Position numbers and translations under genes: made by a program. From positions 496,001 through 560,000 of the forward strand of contig NZ_JBEPNA010000001.1 of NCBI RefSeq assembly GCF_040546025.1: a stretch of 64,000 bases of DNA. Direction: 5' to 3'. Positions 8,294 to 17,302 of this stretch are shown here, one piece after another. Source of the DNA: Marisediminicola sp040546025 (GTDB lineage Bacteria; Actinomycetota; Actinomycetes; Actinomycetales; Microbacteriaceae). How positions within the stretch are numbered: the first letter of the stretch is position 1; each line of letters starts with the position of its first letter. The notes under the pieces are model-generated. The model was not told the DNA's origin. It made no database searches and saw nothing but the letters and a program-made list of their open reading frames with translations.

Positions 8294-9448
8294 CTAAATC
8301 CTCTCGATGATCGTGGCGTTGGCCATGCCGCCGCCCTCGCACATGGTCTGAAGGCCAAACCGCCCGCCGCTGTGCTCGAGCCCGTTGAGCAGGGTCGTGA
8401 GCAGCCGGGTGCCGGAGGAGCCGAGCGGATGTCCGAGCGCGATCGCCCCGCCGCGCGGGTTGACCCTCGCGGGGTCGGCGTGCAGCTCCTGCTGCCAGGC
8501 GAGCGGCACCGACGCGAATGCCTCGTTGACCTCGAACAGGTCGATGTCGTCGATGCCGAGGCCGGAGCGGGCGAGGATGCGCTTGGTGGCGGGGATGATG
8601 CCGGTGAGCATCTCGATCGGGTCGGAGCCGACCACGGCGAAGCTGCGGAACCTCGCCCGTGGGGTGAGGCCGAGCTGCGCGGCCTTCTCCTCGCTCATGA
8701 TGAGCACCGCGGAGGCGCCGTCGGTGAGCGGCGACGAGTTGCCGGCGGTGATGCGCCAGTCGATCTCGGGGAACCTCTGCGCCATGGCCTCATTGCGGAA
8801 CGCGGGCGGCAGCCCGGCGAGCCCTTCAGCGGTTGTGGCTGGCCGAACGGTCTCATCGGTGGTGCGCCCGTCGATCGGCAGCACCTCGGACGAGAAGTCG
8901 GCGGCGGCCGCGAGCGCGTGCGACCGGGCGGCGAAGGCGTCGAGACTCTGCCGGGTGAGGCCGAATCGCGCGGCGATGAGCTCGGCCGAGACACCCTGGC
9001 CGATCAGCCCGCCCGGGTAGCGTGCGCCGATCCGTTCGCCGTAGGGTTCGGCGCCGACGGTCGAGCTGCCGATCGGGTTCTGGCTCATGAGCTCGACGCC
9101 GCAGGCGATCACGACGTCGTAGGCCCCCGCGATGACGCCCTGCGCGGCGAACGCGGCCGCCTGCTGGCTCGAGCCGCACTGCCGGTCGATGGTGGTACCG
9201 GGAACGGATTCGGGGAACCCGGCCGCGAGCACGGCGTTGCGGGTGACGTTGAAGGACTGGGCGCCGACCTGCGACACGCATCCGCCGATCACGTCGTCGA
9301 CGAGCGCCGGATCGAGCCCGCTGCGCCCGACGAGTGCGGAGAGGGTTGCGGCGAGCAGGTCGACCGGGTGGTGGCCCGCGAGCGCACCACCGGGCTTTCC
9401 CCGGCCGGAAGGCGTGCGGATGGCGTCGACGATGACGGCAGTAGTCAT
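8294..9448 (-). CDS. Acetyl-CoA acyltransferase (thiolase)
   Basis: A 384-residue catalytic thiolase. It has the nucleophilic Cys in RQCGSSQQA, a GNSSPLTDGA segment, the catalytic His in GHPLGSSG, and a C-terminal CEGGGMAN with the second active-site Cys. Unlike the partial protein at the left edge, all active-site residues are present. It cleaves 3-ketoacyl-CoA or condenses acetyl-CoA. It is upstream of, and almost abutting, the SDR dehydrogenase, so both steps are probably made together. The ATG start matches the family's N-terminus (VIVDAIRTPSGR). Confidence 0.92.
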   Translation of the reverse strand: MTTAVIVDAIRTPSGRGKPGGALAGHHPVDLLAATLSALVGRSGLDPALVDDVIGGCVSQVGAQSFNVTRNAVLAAGFPESVPGTTIDRQCGSSQQAAAFAAQGVIAGAYDVVIACGVELMSQNPIGSSTVGAEPYGERIGARYPGGLIGQGVSAELIAARFGLTRQSLDAFAARSHALAAAADFSSEVLPIDGRTTDETVRPATTAEGLAGLPPAFRNEAMAQRFPEIDWRITAGNSSPLTDGASAVLIMSEEKAAQLGLTPRARFRSFAVVGSDPIEMLTGIIPATKRILARSGLGIDDIDLFEVNEAFASVPLAWQQELHADPARVNPRGGAIALGHPLGSSGTRLLTTLLNGLEHSGGRFGLQTMCEGGGMANATIIERI

Positions 9449-9492
9449 CCGTCGACTCTACGCCGAGGCCGGCTCGGTTTCGACGGGCGAGG

Positions 9493-12400
9493 CTAGCCCG
9501 CGAGCGCCTTGACGATGCGCTGGAGGCTCACCGGCTCGGCCGTGCGCAGCTGCTGCGCGAACAGGCTCACGCGCAGCTCCTCGAGCAGCCAGCGCACCCG
9601 CACGAGGCGCTCTGGCGCATCCGGGGGGAGCGGGATGCGGCCGCCGGCGGCGACGAACCGCTCCATCGCCCTGGCGACCTCGTTCTGGCTCACCCGGTCC
9701 TGGGCCACCGCCGTGGGCAGTTTCTCGAGCCGCGCCGTCACGGCGCGCAGGTACCGGGGCAGGTGCTTCAGCTGGGTCACGCCGGTGCGCGCGATGAACC
9801 CGGGGTAGATGAGCGCCGCGATCTGCCCGCGCACGTCGGTCAGGGCCGGCAGCAGGGTCATGCTCGTCGTCGTCGTGATCGCCCGCTCGGCGTCGCGCGC
9901 GGCGGCGAGGCTCGAGCTGACGACGGAGACCACTCCATAGAGCGAGTCGATCAGGCCGGCCGAGATGTTCGCCCGGGCGGACTCGAACTCGGTGCGGGTC
10001 CAGAGCAGGCCTCCGGGCACCATCTCGCGCAGCGCGTCGTCCATCACCGCGACGAGGCAGTCGTCGAACATCGCCTGCACGTTCTGGTACGGGCTCGAGG
10101 CCAGGGTGAGCTTCTCGGTCTGGCTGAGGTGGTCGCGCACCCACGACAGCGGCGACGGGATCGCGAGCAGCAGCAGGCGCCGGATGCCGCCGGGCAGCGC
10201 CGCCGCCTGATCCTCGGTGGTCGCCATGACACGCACCGCGACGCTCGACCCCTCGTCGACGAGCGTCGGATAGCCGCGGATGACGGTTCCGCCGCGCCTC
10301 GTATCGACGACCTTCGGCAGCTCGTCGAAGTCCCACGTCACAAGGCCAGAGCGTTCCAGGGCGTGCGGGGTGGCCTCGGTGACCTTGGCGACCGACTCGC
10401 GCACCCGCGACTTGAGCTTGTGCTGCAGGGCGGGCAGATCCTTGGCCCGCGCGACCTGCTTTCCGCGGTCGTCGACGACGGCGAAGGTGATCCGCAGGTG
10501 CGCGGCGACGCGCTCCTGGTCGAAGTCGTCCGGATCGACGGGGGTGTGCGTCTTGCGCTGGATCATGTCGGCGAGGTAGGCGGTGATCGGGGTGCCCTCG
10601 AGCTCCTCGATCGGCAGGCCGCGGGCGTTCTCGAGAAGTCGCCTTGCCCACTCGGCGGCGGGCACGACGTTGCGGCGGATCGCCTTCGGCAGGCTCTTGA
10701 TGAGCGCGGTGACGAGCTCCTCCCGCAGCCCGGGCACCTGCCAGTCGAAGCCAGCGGGGGAGAGCCTGGCGACGAGCGCGAGGGGTATCTGCACGGTGAC
10801 GCCGTCGTCCTCGGCGCCAGGCTCGAACCGGTAGCTCAGCCTCAGGCGCTGGTCGCCCTGGTCCCACCAGGTCGGGAACTCGTTCTCGTCGATGCCGGCC
10901 TCGGCCTCGTCGACGAGGTTCTCGGCGGTCATCGTGAGCAGGTCGGGTGTCTCGAGTCGCGCCTTCTTCCACCACGACTCGAACGAGCGGGTCGAGAAGA
11001 CGTCGGACGGGATGCGCCGGTGGTAGAACTCGAACACCGTCTCGTCGTCGACGAGGATGTCGCGGCGGCGGGTGCGCTCCTCGAGCTCGGCGAGCTCCTT
11101 CCGCAAAGCACGGTTGTCCCGCTCGAAGGCGGTCACGCGCTTGTCGAGCCGGTCGGTCTCCCAGTCGCCCTCGACGAGCGCGTGCCGGATGAACAGCTCG
11201 CGTGCGTAGGCGGGGTCGATGCGCGAGAACTGCACCCGCCGCCGCTCGACGATCGGCACCCCGTAGAGGGTGACCCGCTCGTAGGCGACGACCTGGCCCT
11301 GCTTCTTCTCCCAGTGCGGCTCGCCGTAGCTGCGCTTGGCGAGATCTCCCGCAAGCGGCTCCGCCCAGGCCGGATCGATCGCGGCGCTGACCCGGGCGAA
11401 CAGCCGGCTCGTCTCGACCAGTTCCGCGCTCATCACGGCATCCGGCTGCTTCTTCGCCAGGGCCGACCCGGGGAAGATGAGGAACCGCACCTGGCGCGCG
11501 CCGACGTAGTCCTTCTTCTGCCGGTCCTTGATGCCGATCTGGCTGAGCAGCCCGGCCAGCAGCGACTTGTGGATACCGACCGGGTTCACGGCCTGATCGT
11601 TGATGCTGAGCTGCAGGGGCTTCGCCATACGCTGCAGCTGACGGTAGACGTCGCCCCACTCCCGGATGCGCAGGAAGTTGAGGTATTCCGCCTTGCAGAG
11701 CCGGCGGAACGCGCTCGACGAGAGCTCGCTCTCCTTCTCCTTCACGTAGTTCCAGATGTTGAGCAGCGTCAAAAAGTCGCTCGTCGGGTCGGTGAACCGC
11801 GCGTGCTGCTGGTCGGCCTGCGCGCGGCGCTCGAGCGGGCGCTCCCGCGGGTCCTGGATGCTGAGGGCCGCGACAATCGCCATGACCTCGCGGGTCGTGC
11901 CGTGCTGCTTCGACTCGACCACCATGCGGCCCAGGCGCGGATCGATCGGCAGCTGGGCGAGCTGGCGCCCGATTTTGGTGATGCTGTTGTCGCCGGTGAC
12001 CGCGCCGAGCTCGCGCAGCAGGTCGAGGCCGTCCTTGATGCCGCGGGAGTCCGGCGGCTGCAGGAACGGGAACGCGGCGATGTCGCCGAGGCCGAGCGAG
12101 ATCATCTGCAGGATCACCGCGGCGAGGTTCGTGCGCAGGATCTCCGGCTCGGTGTACTCGGGGCGGCGGGCGAAGTCCTGCTCCGAGTAGAGCCGGATCG
12201 CGATGCCGTCGCTCGTGCGGCCCGAGCGGCCGGAGCGCTGGTTCGCCGACGCCTGCGAGATGGCCTCGATCGGCAGCCGCTGCACCTTGGCGCGCACGCT
12301 GTACCTGGAGATGCGCGCCATTCCGGCATCGACGACGTAGCGGATGCCGGGAACCGTGAGGCTCGTCTCGGCGACGTTGGTGGCGAGGATGATGCGGCGC

Positions 12401-13344
12401 CGCGTTCCGGGGGTTCCCGACGGGCGGAACACCTTGTGCTGGTCGGCGGCGCTCAGCCGGCCGTACAGCGGGAGCACCTCGGTGTGCGGCAGGTTGCGGC
12501 CGCGGATGGCGTCCTCGGCGTCGCGGATCTCGGCCTCCCCGCTGAGGAAGACGAGCACGTCGCCCATCGACTCGCGGGCGAGTTCGTCGATCGCGGCGTT
12601 GATTCCGTCGATCGGGTCGAGGTCCTCCGACGCCGTGGTGCCCTTCCGGGCGTTCCTGCCGCCGCCGGCATCCGCCGGCACGAACTCGTCGCCGAACTCG
12701 TCGTCGCCTGCGCCCGGCCCGCCGGCCGCGGGGTCGGTCGCATCCGGGACCAGCGGCCGGTAGCGGATCTCCACCGGGAAGGTGCGTCCGGAGACCTCGA
12801 TGATGGGGGCATCGTCGAAATGCTTCGAGAAGCTCACCGGGTCGATCGTCGCGCTCGTGATGATGACCTTGAGGTCGGGCCGGCGCGGCAGCAGCTGTTT
12901 GAGGTAGCCGAGCAGGAAGTCGACCGTGAGGCTGCGCTCGTGCGCCTCGTCGATGATGATCGTGTCGTATTTGTTGAGGTCGCGGTCGCGGTGGATCTCG
13001 GCGAGCAGGATGCCGTCGGTCATCAGCTTGACCTTGGTGTCCTTGCCCACCCGGTCGGTGAACCGCACCTGGTAGCCGACGACCCCGCCGAGCTCCTGGC
13101 CCAGCTCCTCGGCGATCCGCTCCGCGATGGTGCGCGCGGCGATGCGCCGGGGCTGCGTGTGCCCGATCTTCTCCCGCCCAAGCTCCAGCAGGATCTTCGG
13201 CAGCTGCGTCGTCTTGCCCGACCCGGTCTCGCCGGCGATGATAACGACCTGGTTGTCGCGGATTGCGCGGGAGATCTCCTCCCGGCGCTGGCTGACGGGC
13301 AGCTCGGGCGGGTAGGTGATCGCAAGGAGGGGAGCTTCGGGCAT
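9493..13344 (-). CDS. hrpA: ATP-dependent RNA helicase HrpA
   Basis: A 1283-residue DEAH-box helicase. Walker A GETGSGKT is at about residues 38-45 and DEAH at 132-135. These are followed by SAT, the helicase C domain (NVAETSLTVPGIRYVVD and the QRSGRSGR motif VI), an HA2/OB region and the long DUF3418 C-terminal domain typical of full-length bacterial HrpA (about 1300 residues). A Gly/Asp-rich insertion sits between RecA domains at about residues 198-236. HrpA unwinds RNA and is linked to mRNA processing and rescue of stalled ribosomes. It stands alone on the minus strand, with short gaps on both sides. Confidence 0.95.
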   Translation of the reverse strand: MPEAPLLAITYPPELPVSQRREEISRAIRDNQVVIIAGETGSGKTTQLPKILLELGREKIGHTQPRRIAARTIAERIAEELGQELGGVVGYQVRFTDRVGKDTKVKLMTDGILLAEIHRDRDLNKYDTIIIDEAHERSLTVDFLLGYLKQLLPRRPDLKVIITSATIDPVSFSKHFDDAPIIEVSGRTFPVEIRYRPLVPDATDPAAGGPGAGDDEFGDEFVPADAGGGRNARKGTTASEDLDPIDGINAAIDELARESMGDVLVFLSGEAEIRDAEDAIRGRNLPHTEVLPLYGRLSAADQHKVFRPSGTPGTRRRIILATNVAETSLTVPGIRYVVDAGMARISRYSVRAKVQRLPIEAISQASANQRSGRSGRTSDGIAIRLYSEQDFARRPEYTEPEILRTNLAAVILQMISLGLGDIAAFPFLQPPDSRGIKDGLDLLRELGAVTGDNSITKIGRQLAQLPIDPRLGRMVVESKQHGTTREVMAIVAALSIQDPRERPLERRAQADQQHARFTDPTSDFLTLLNIWNYVKEKESELSSSAFRRLCKAEYLNFLRIREWGDVYRQLQRMAKPLQLSINDQAVNPVGIHKSLLAGLLSQIGIKDRQKKDYVGARQVRFLIFPGSALAKKQPDAVMSAELVETSRLFARVSAAIDPAWAEPLAGDLAKRSYGEPHWEKKQGQVVAYERVTLYGVPIVERRRVQFSRIDPAYARELFIRHALVEGDWETDRLDKRVTAFERDNRALRKELAELEERTRRRDILVDDETVFEFYHRRIPSDVFSTRSFESWWKKARLETPDLLTMTAENLVDEAEAGIDENEFPTWWDQGDQRLRLSYRFEPGAEDDGVTVQIPLALVARLSPAGFDWQVPGLREELVTALIKSLPKAIRRNVVPAAEWARRLLENARGLPIEELEGTPITAYLADMIQRKTHTPVDPDDFDQERVAAHLRITFAVVDDRGKQVARAKDLPALQHKLKSRVRESVAKVTEATPHALERSGLVTWDFDELPKVVDTRRGGTVIRGYPTLVDEGSSVAVRVMATTEDQAAALPGGIRRLLLLAIPSPLSWVRDHLSQTEKLTLASSPYQNVQAMFDDCLVAVMDDALREMVPGGLLWTRTEFESARANISAGLIDSLYGVVSVVSSSLAAARDAERAITTTTSMTLLPALTDVRGQIAALIYPGFIARTGVTQLKHLPRYLRAVTARLEKLPTAVAQDRVSQNEVARAMERFVAAGGRIPLPPDAPERLVRVRWLLEELRVSLFAQQLRTAEPVSLQRIVKALAG

Positions 13345-13413
13345 GGGGGATCAATCGTACGGGGTCGGGGTGGTCGCACCCATTCCGCCCGCCTGCCGTC
13401 AGCCGGCCTGCCG

Positions 13414-13863
13414 TCAGCGCTCGGCGATCTCCTTCACCGAGGCGAGCGCCTTCGGCCACATGCCCCGGAACATGTCGACGTACTCGTCCGCGAGGTCGAC
13501 CTCCACCTCGAGGGTGGTGACACTGCCGGACTCGCTCAACGTGTAGCTCTCATGGGATCCGACGAGCTGCTCGATCGCCTCGCTCGAGGTGTCGTCGACG
13601 CCGCGCACCACCCGGCCGAGGTATTCGATGGCGACGAACTCGTCCGGAATGTTGGCGATGATCCGGCCGATCATGCCGCTCACGGTTCCGTCGTCGTCCG
13701 GCCCGAGGAAGCGGATCGTCTGGCCCTCCTCCCACCCTCCCTCGAAGTAGGAGCCGTCGTTGAACAGGCTCGTCCACTCGCGGTAGGTCGCGTCGTCGAG
13801 CAGCGTGGTCCAGACGGTGTGGGCGGGTGCGTGGATCTCGGTCACGAAATGCAGCTTCTCCAT
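13414..13863 (-). CDS. SRPBCC family protein
   Basis: A 149-residue protein with the START/SRPBCC helix-grip pattern: an N-terminal strand with HAPAHTVWTTLLD, a YREWTSLF segment, a GRIIANIP strand, and a C-terminal amphipathic helix (MWPKALASVKEIAE). Such proteins have a deep hydrophobic pocket and bind lipids or other small hydrophobic ligands; no catalytic residues can be assigned. The ATG at 13863 is preferred because similarity begins there, although the frame is open further upstream. No functional link with hrpA is apparent. Confidence 0.8.
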   Translation of the reverse strand: MEKLHFVTEIHAPAHTVWTTLLDDATYREWTSLFNDGSYFEGGWEEGQTIRFLGPDDDGTVSGMIGRIIANIPDEFVAIEYLGRVVRGVDDTSSEAIEQLVGSHESYTLSESGSVTTLEVEVDLADEYVDMFRGMWPKALASVKEIAER

Positions 13864-13925
13864 CGCGCCATTGTTCCCCGACTCCGGCGGGAGCGCTAGG
13901 TGGTCACCGGGTTCGAGATTTGGCG

Positions 13926-14705
13926 CTAGCTGCGCGGGGGTTCCACCCGGGTGAGGGTGGCGATCTTCGGCGCCCGGTTGTCGCCGGAGGAGCGGCCGGT
14001 GAGACGGCGTCCGATCCACGGCAGCACGTGCTCGCGCCAGTACGCGGCCGTGCGCTGTGCCGGGTCGCCGTCGAAGTGCTCGCCCGCGGCATCCGGAATC
14101 GGCACCTCGAGGGCGGCGAGCACGTTGCTCGCGACGCGCTCGTGGCCGCGGGAGTTGAGGTGCAGCTTGTCACGCGACCAGTAGCGGCTCTCGGTGAGCT
14201 CGGCGTCGGCCCAGTTGTCGACGAAGGTCACACCGTGCTTCGGGAGCCGGTCGCGCATGGCCTGGGCGAGCTGCTCGCCGCGGCGGCCGATGAGGGCGCC
14301 GAGCGGGATGTGCCGGGTCGGATTCGCCCCGCTCGTCAGGATGACATGGATGCCGCTCGCGACCGCCCGGTCGACGGCGGCCTCGAGCGCGTCGGCAACC
14401 TGGCCGACCGCGACGCGCGGACGCAGGATGTCATTTCCTCCCCCGTTGATACTCAGGAGGGCGGGGGAGAGCGCGATCGCGGCATCCAGCTGGTTGGTCA
14501 CGATCGGGGCGAGCAGGCGACCGCGGATGGCGAGGTTCGCGTAGCGGACCGGCTCGGGCGAGGCGAGCGCGAGGCCGAGGGCGACGAGGTCGGCCCAGCC
14601 CCGCACGCTGCCGTCGGGCCGCTCATCGCCGACGCCCTCGGTGAAGCTGTCGCCGATGGCGACGTAGCTCGGGTAGGTGATCCGCACCGGTCGAGTCCAC
14701 CACAC
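13926..14705 (-). CDS. SGNH/GDSL hydrolase family protein
   Basis: A 259-residue SGNH hydrolase: block I is VAIGDSFTEG with the nucleophile Ser at about residue 20, block III is INGGGNDI, and block V is DKLHLNSRGH with the catalytic Asp/His. No signal peptide is seen, so a cytoplasmic esterase or lipase is likely. The start is uncertain between GTG 14705 and GTG 14687; neither has a strong Shine-Dalgarno. The enzyme superfamily is clear, the substrate is not. Confidence 0.85.
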   Translation of the reverse strand: MWWTRPVRITYPSYVAIGDSFTEGVGDERPDGSVRGWADLVALGLALASPEPVRYANLAIRGRLLAPIVTNQLDAAIALSPALLSINGGGNDILRPRVAVGQVADALEAAVDRAVASGIHVILTSGANPTRHIPLGALIGRRGEQLAQAMRDRLPKHGVTFVDNWADAELTESRYWSRDKLHLNSRGHERVASNVLAALEVPIPDAAGEHFDGDPAQRTAAYWREHVLPWIGRRLTGRSSGDNRAPKIATLTRVEPPRS

Positions 14706-14870
14706 TTCGGAGGGGTGCCGGGCCCGCGCGAGGTCGCGACCCGCGAGGTCGCGACGTGCGCGAGCTAACGCAGGGGAATCGGCACCGCGCCGGGTCGCGG
14801 CGCCCAGAACAGCGGCGTGTCGCCGAAACTCCTCGGTAACGCGCGGCCCGCTCGGACGAGGAAGTGTGCG

Positions 14871-15182
14871 CTACGGCCAGCCGAGCAGTCGCAGCCCGGC
14901 CGCGGCGGCCGCCCCGACGATGACCACGACGAGGAACGGCGCCCGCAGCCAGAGCGCGATCGCGGCCGCGACGAGCGCCCCGAGCCGGGCGTCGAGCGCC
15001 AGTTGCTGGCCGGTCGCGACCGTGTTCGCGATCGTCAGCGAGGCGAGGAGCCCGATCGTCAGGATTCCGGCGACGCGAGCCACGCGCGGATTGGTGAGCC
15101 ACTTGCGCGGCAGGAGATAGCCGAGCAGCTTGGTCAGGAACCCGATAACGCAGGCCACGATCACCCAGAACCAGAGGCTCAT
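14871..15182 (-). CDS. azlD: AzlD family branched-chain amino-acid exporter subunit
   Basis: A 103-residue protein with three to four hydrophobic segments, in the AzlD/YgaH family. AzlD is the small subunit that pairs with AzlC to export branched-chain amino acids and analogues. Its ATG overlaps the azlC stop by four bases, so the pair is translationally coupled. The frame is open upstream, but family similarity begins at MSLWFWV. Between this gene and the GDSL gene lies a short spacer with a tandem GCGAGGTCGCGAC duplication. Confidence 0.88.
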   Translation of the reverse strand: MSLWFWVIVACVIGFLTKLLGYLLPRKWLTNPRVARVAGILTIGLLASLTIANTVATGQQLALDARLGALVAAAIALWLRAPFLVVVIVGAAAAAGLRLLGWP

Positions 15183-15940
15183 GTGTCGCCCGCCGTGCCG
15201 GTGCTGTGGCCGGGGGAGTCCGCGCCGCGATAGGGGTCGATGTCGGGCTCCAGCCCCTCGCCCTCCGGGGCTCGCGCCGAGCCGAACCAGCCGATCGTGG
15301 CCGCGACCACGGCCGCCACGAGAATCGGAATGCCGGGCGGCACGAATGGAACGGCCACAACGGTCGCGAGCGCGCAGACGACGGCGATCGCCCCGGCCTC
15401 CCGTGAGCGCAGCCGGGGCCAGAGCAGCCCGAGGAACGCGGCGACCGCGGCCCCGTCGAGGCCCCAGCGCTTCGGGTCGCCCAGCGCGTCGCCGGCGAAC
15501 GCACCGACGAGGGTGAACGCGTTCCACAGCACGAGAATCCCGACCCCGGCGACCCAGAACCCGCGCCGCTGCTCGAGCGGATCGGGCTGGCCGGTGCTCG
15601 TGGCGAGCGATTCGTCGATCGTCACGTGTGCGGCGGCGAAGCGTCGCCAGCCCCGCGGGTGGAGCAGCGCGTTCAGCTGCATCCCGTAGACGGCGTTGCG
15701 GATGCCGAGCAGGGCGGCCGCGCTCGCCGCGGCGACCGGGGTTCCGCCGCCCGCGATCACCCCGATGAAGGCGAATTGCGATCCGCCGGAGAACAGCAGC
15801 AGGCTCAGCGCCGCGGTCTGCCAGATGTCGAGCCCGGACGCCACCGACAGGGCGCCGAACGAGGTCCCGTAGAGCCCGGTCGCGATGGCGATCGAGAGCC
15901 CGACCCTGGCCCCGGGGGAGTCGCGCAGGCTCGACGGCAT
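15179..15940 (-). CDS. azlC: AzlC family branched-chain amino-acid exporter subunit
   Basis: A 253-residue polytopic membrane protein of the AzlC family, with the typical N-terminal GLYGTSFGALSVASGLDIW and LLFSGGSQFAFIGVI segments and about six to seven membrane helices. With AzlD it forms an exporter for branched-chain amino acids. The hydrophilic C-terminal tail is Asp/Pro-rich. The ATG at 15940 fits the family length. It is divergent from the heliorhodopsin-like gene. Confidence 0.9.
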   Translation of the reverse strand: MPSSLRDSPGARVGLSIAIATGLYGTSFGALSVASGLDIWQTAALSLLLFSGGSQFAFIGVIAGGGTPVAAASAAALLGIRNAVYGMQLNALLHPRGWRRFAAAHVTIDESLATSTGQPDPLEQRRGFWVAGVGILVLWNAFTLVGAFAGDALGDPKRWGLDGAAVAAFLGLLWPRLRSREAGAIAVVCALATVVAVPFVPPGIPILVAAVVAATIGWFGSARAPEGEGLEPDIDPYRGADSPGHSTGTAGDT

Positions 15941-16054
15941 CCGTCCATGCTATTTGCCGCCGCGGATAGAATCGGACGAGTCTTCACGAAACGACGGGAC
16001 GATGCGGATGGCGCAACGGCAACGCTCGCAGAGGGTTCGGACCCGGGGAGCCGG

Positions 16055-16840
16055 GTGAGCGTTCCCAACGCCGAGTTCGAGGTGGGTGTGCGCGGCCTGC
16101 GGCGGCTCTCCTTCGTCGCCGGACTCCTGATGGTGCTCCAGGCGATGCTCCTCGCTGGCCTCCTGTCGACCAGGGCCGAACGCGTGACACTGCCGATCAC
16201 CGTCGACTTCCCGGGTGACACCGGCGAGCGGGTGGACCTGTTCCAGCTCGATGTCGGCGTCGGCGTCGTGGTGCTCTGCGTGCTCGTGGCTGCTGCCCGG
16301 CTGGTGGTGGTCATCCCGGCCGTCGGCACGCGACTCGCCGGCCGGCTTCGATCCAACGACCATGCCGCCCGGTGGACCGAGTTCGCGTTCAGCTCCTCCA
16401 TCACGGTCTTCCTTGTCGCTCAACTCAACGGGATCTCGGACATCGGCGCGCTCGTGGTGATCTACGCGATCACGAGCGGCATGACCCTGTTCAGCCTGCT
16501 GCAGGAGCGGAGCACCGTGCGTTCCGGGCATCCGCTGCTCCCGCTCGCATTCGGCGCGGCGGTCGGCATCGTCCCTTGGGGGGTGATCGCGTTCCACCAG
16601 GTGGGTGCTGGAGTTGTCGGCGACGGACCGAGCGTCATCGTGCGGGTGGTGACGCTGGTCATGCTCGCGGCGGCGTTCGCGTTCGCCGTCACCCAGTGGC
16701 GCGAGCAGCGCGCGGTGGTGCTCGGGGCGCACCGGCTCGACGGTGAGCGGATGCACGTCATCCTCAGCGTCGTCGCGACCTCACTGTTCGCGTGGCTGGT
16801 CGTGCTCGGCATCGTGTTGCCGGACGGGCCCGGCGGCTGA
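16055..16840 (+). CDS. Heliorhodopsin-like seven-helix protein lacking the retinal lysine
   Basis: A 261-residue protein with seven hydrophobic helices and family-wide heliorhodopsin landmarks. These are LPITVDF in the first extracellular loop; ARWTEFAFSSS in helix 3 with the counterion-type Glu (residue 109); GISDIGALVVIYAITSGM; FGAAVGIVPWGVIAF; and GERMHVILSVV entering helix 7. Heliorhodopsins bind retinal on a Lys in the helix-7 motif SLVAKS; here the motif reads SVVATS, with Thr at residue 242 (codon ACC, 16778-16780). A covalent retinal Schiff base is therefore impossible by the known mode. GTG 16055 is chosen for its GGGGAG Shine-Dalgarno and family length; ATG 15947 is an alternative that adds 36 residues. 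No retinal synthesis gene is in the window. The role is unknown. Confidence 0.85.
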   Translation: MSVPNAEFEVGVRGLRRLSFVAGLLMVLQAMLLAGLLSTRAERVTLPITVDFPGDTGERVDLFQLDVGVGVVVLCVLVAAARLVVVIPAVGTRLAGRLRSNDHAARWTEFAFSSSITVFLVAQLNGISDIGALVVIYAITSGMTLFSLLQERSTVRSGHPLLPLAFGAAVGIVPWGVIAFHQVGAGVVGDGPSVIVRVVTLVMLAAAFAFAVTQWREQRAVVLGAHRLDGERMHVILSVVATSLFAWLVVLGIVLPDGPGG

Positions 16841-16912
16841 CCGCGTCGCCGACCCGCGTCGCACGGGCTTTCGGCCCTACTGCCGCGCACTGCCGCTTCG
16901 TAGCGTTCCACC

Positions 16913-17302
16913 ATGACCAGTCGCGTGGTGCACTTCGAAATCCCCATCGACGATCCCGAGCGGGCGGGCGCGTTCTATCGCGACGTGTTCGGCTGGGAGG
17001 TCACGAAGTGGGGCCCGGTCGACTACTGGACGATGACGACAGGGGCGGCTCTCGGACCGGGCGCGGAGGGGGCGCTCGCCCCTCGGTCGGATGCGCCGGA
17101 GGGCGTGGTGATCTACATCGGCGTCGCCGACATCGACGCGGCGATGACCAAGGTCGCGGATGCCGGCGGCACACTGCTCACCGAGAAGATGCAAATCCCG
17201 ACGTTCCGGTGGTCGGCCCACTTCCGCGACCCGGACGGCAACATGGTCGGGCTGTTCCAGCAAGACCCGGATGTCCCGATGCCCGATGGCGTCATGGGCT
17301 GA
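16913..17302 (+). CDS. VOC family (glyoxalase-like) protein
   Basis: A 129-residue vicinal-oxygen-chelate protein. It has HFEIPIDDPERAGAFYRDVFGW at the start, a GVVIYIGVADIDAAM central strand-helix, and a C-terminal RDPDGNMVGLFQ typical of the fold. The His near the N-terminus and the Glu/Gln near the C-terminus could bind a metal. VOC proteins range from glyoxalases and dioxygenases to antibiotic-resistance proteins; this small single-domain form cannot be assigned further. Its 3' end overlaps by about ten bases the decayed gene on the other strand. Confidence 0.85.
   Translation: MTSRVVHFEIPIDDPERAGAFYRDVFGWEVTKWGPVDYWTMTTGAALGPGAEGALAPRSDAPEGVVIYIGVADIDAAMTKVADAGGTLLTEKMQIPTFRWSAHFRDPDGNMVGLFQQDPDVPMPDGVMG

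Noticed and set aside
9763..13899. A 1378-codon open frame on the plus strand, antisense to hrpA.
   Set aside because: It mirrors the hrpA codon pattern, has low-complexity Arg/Asp/Val/Gly-rich sequence, no family motif, and hrpA on the other strand has every helicase motif. Long antisense frames are common at this GC content.
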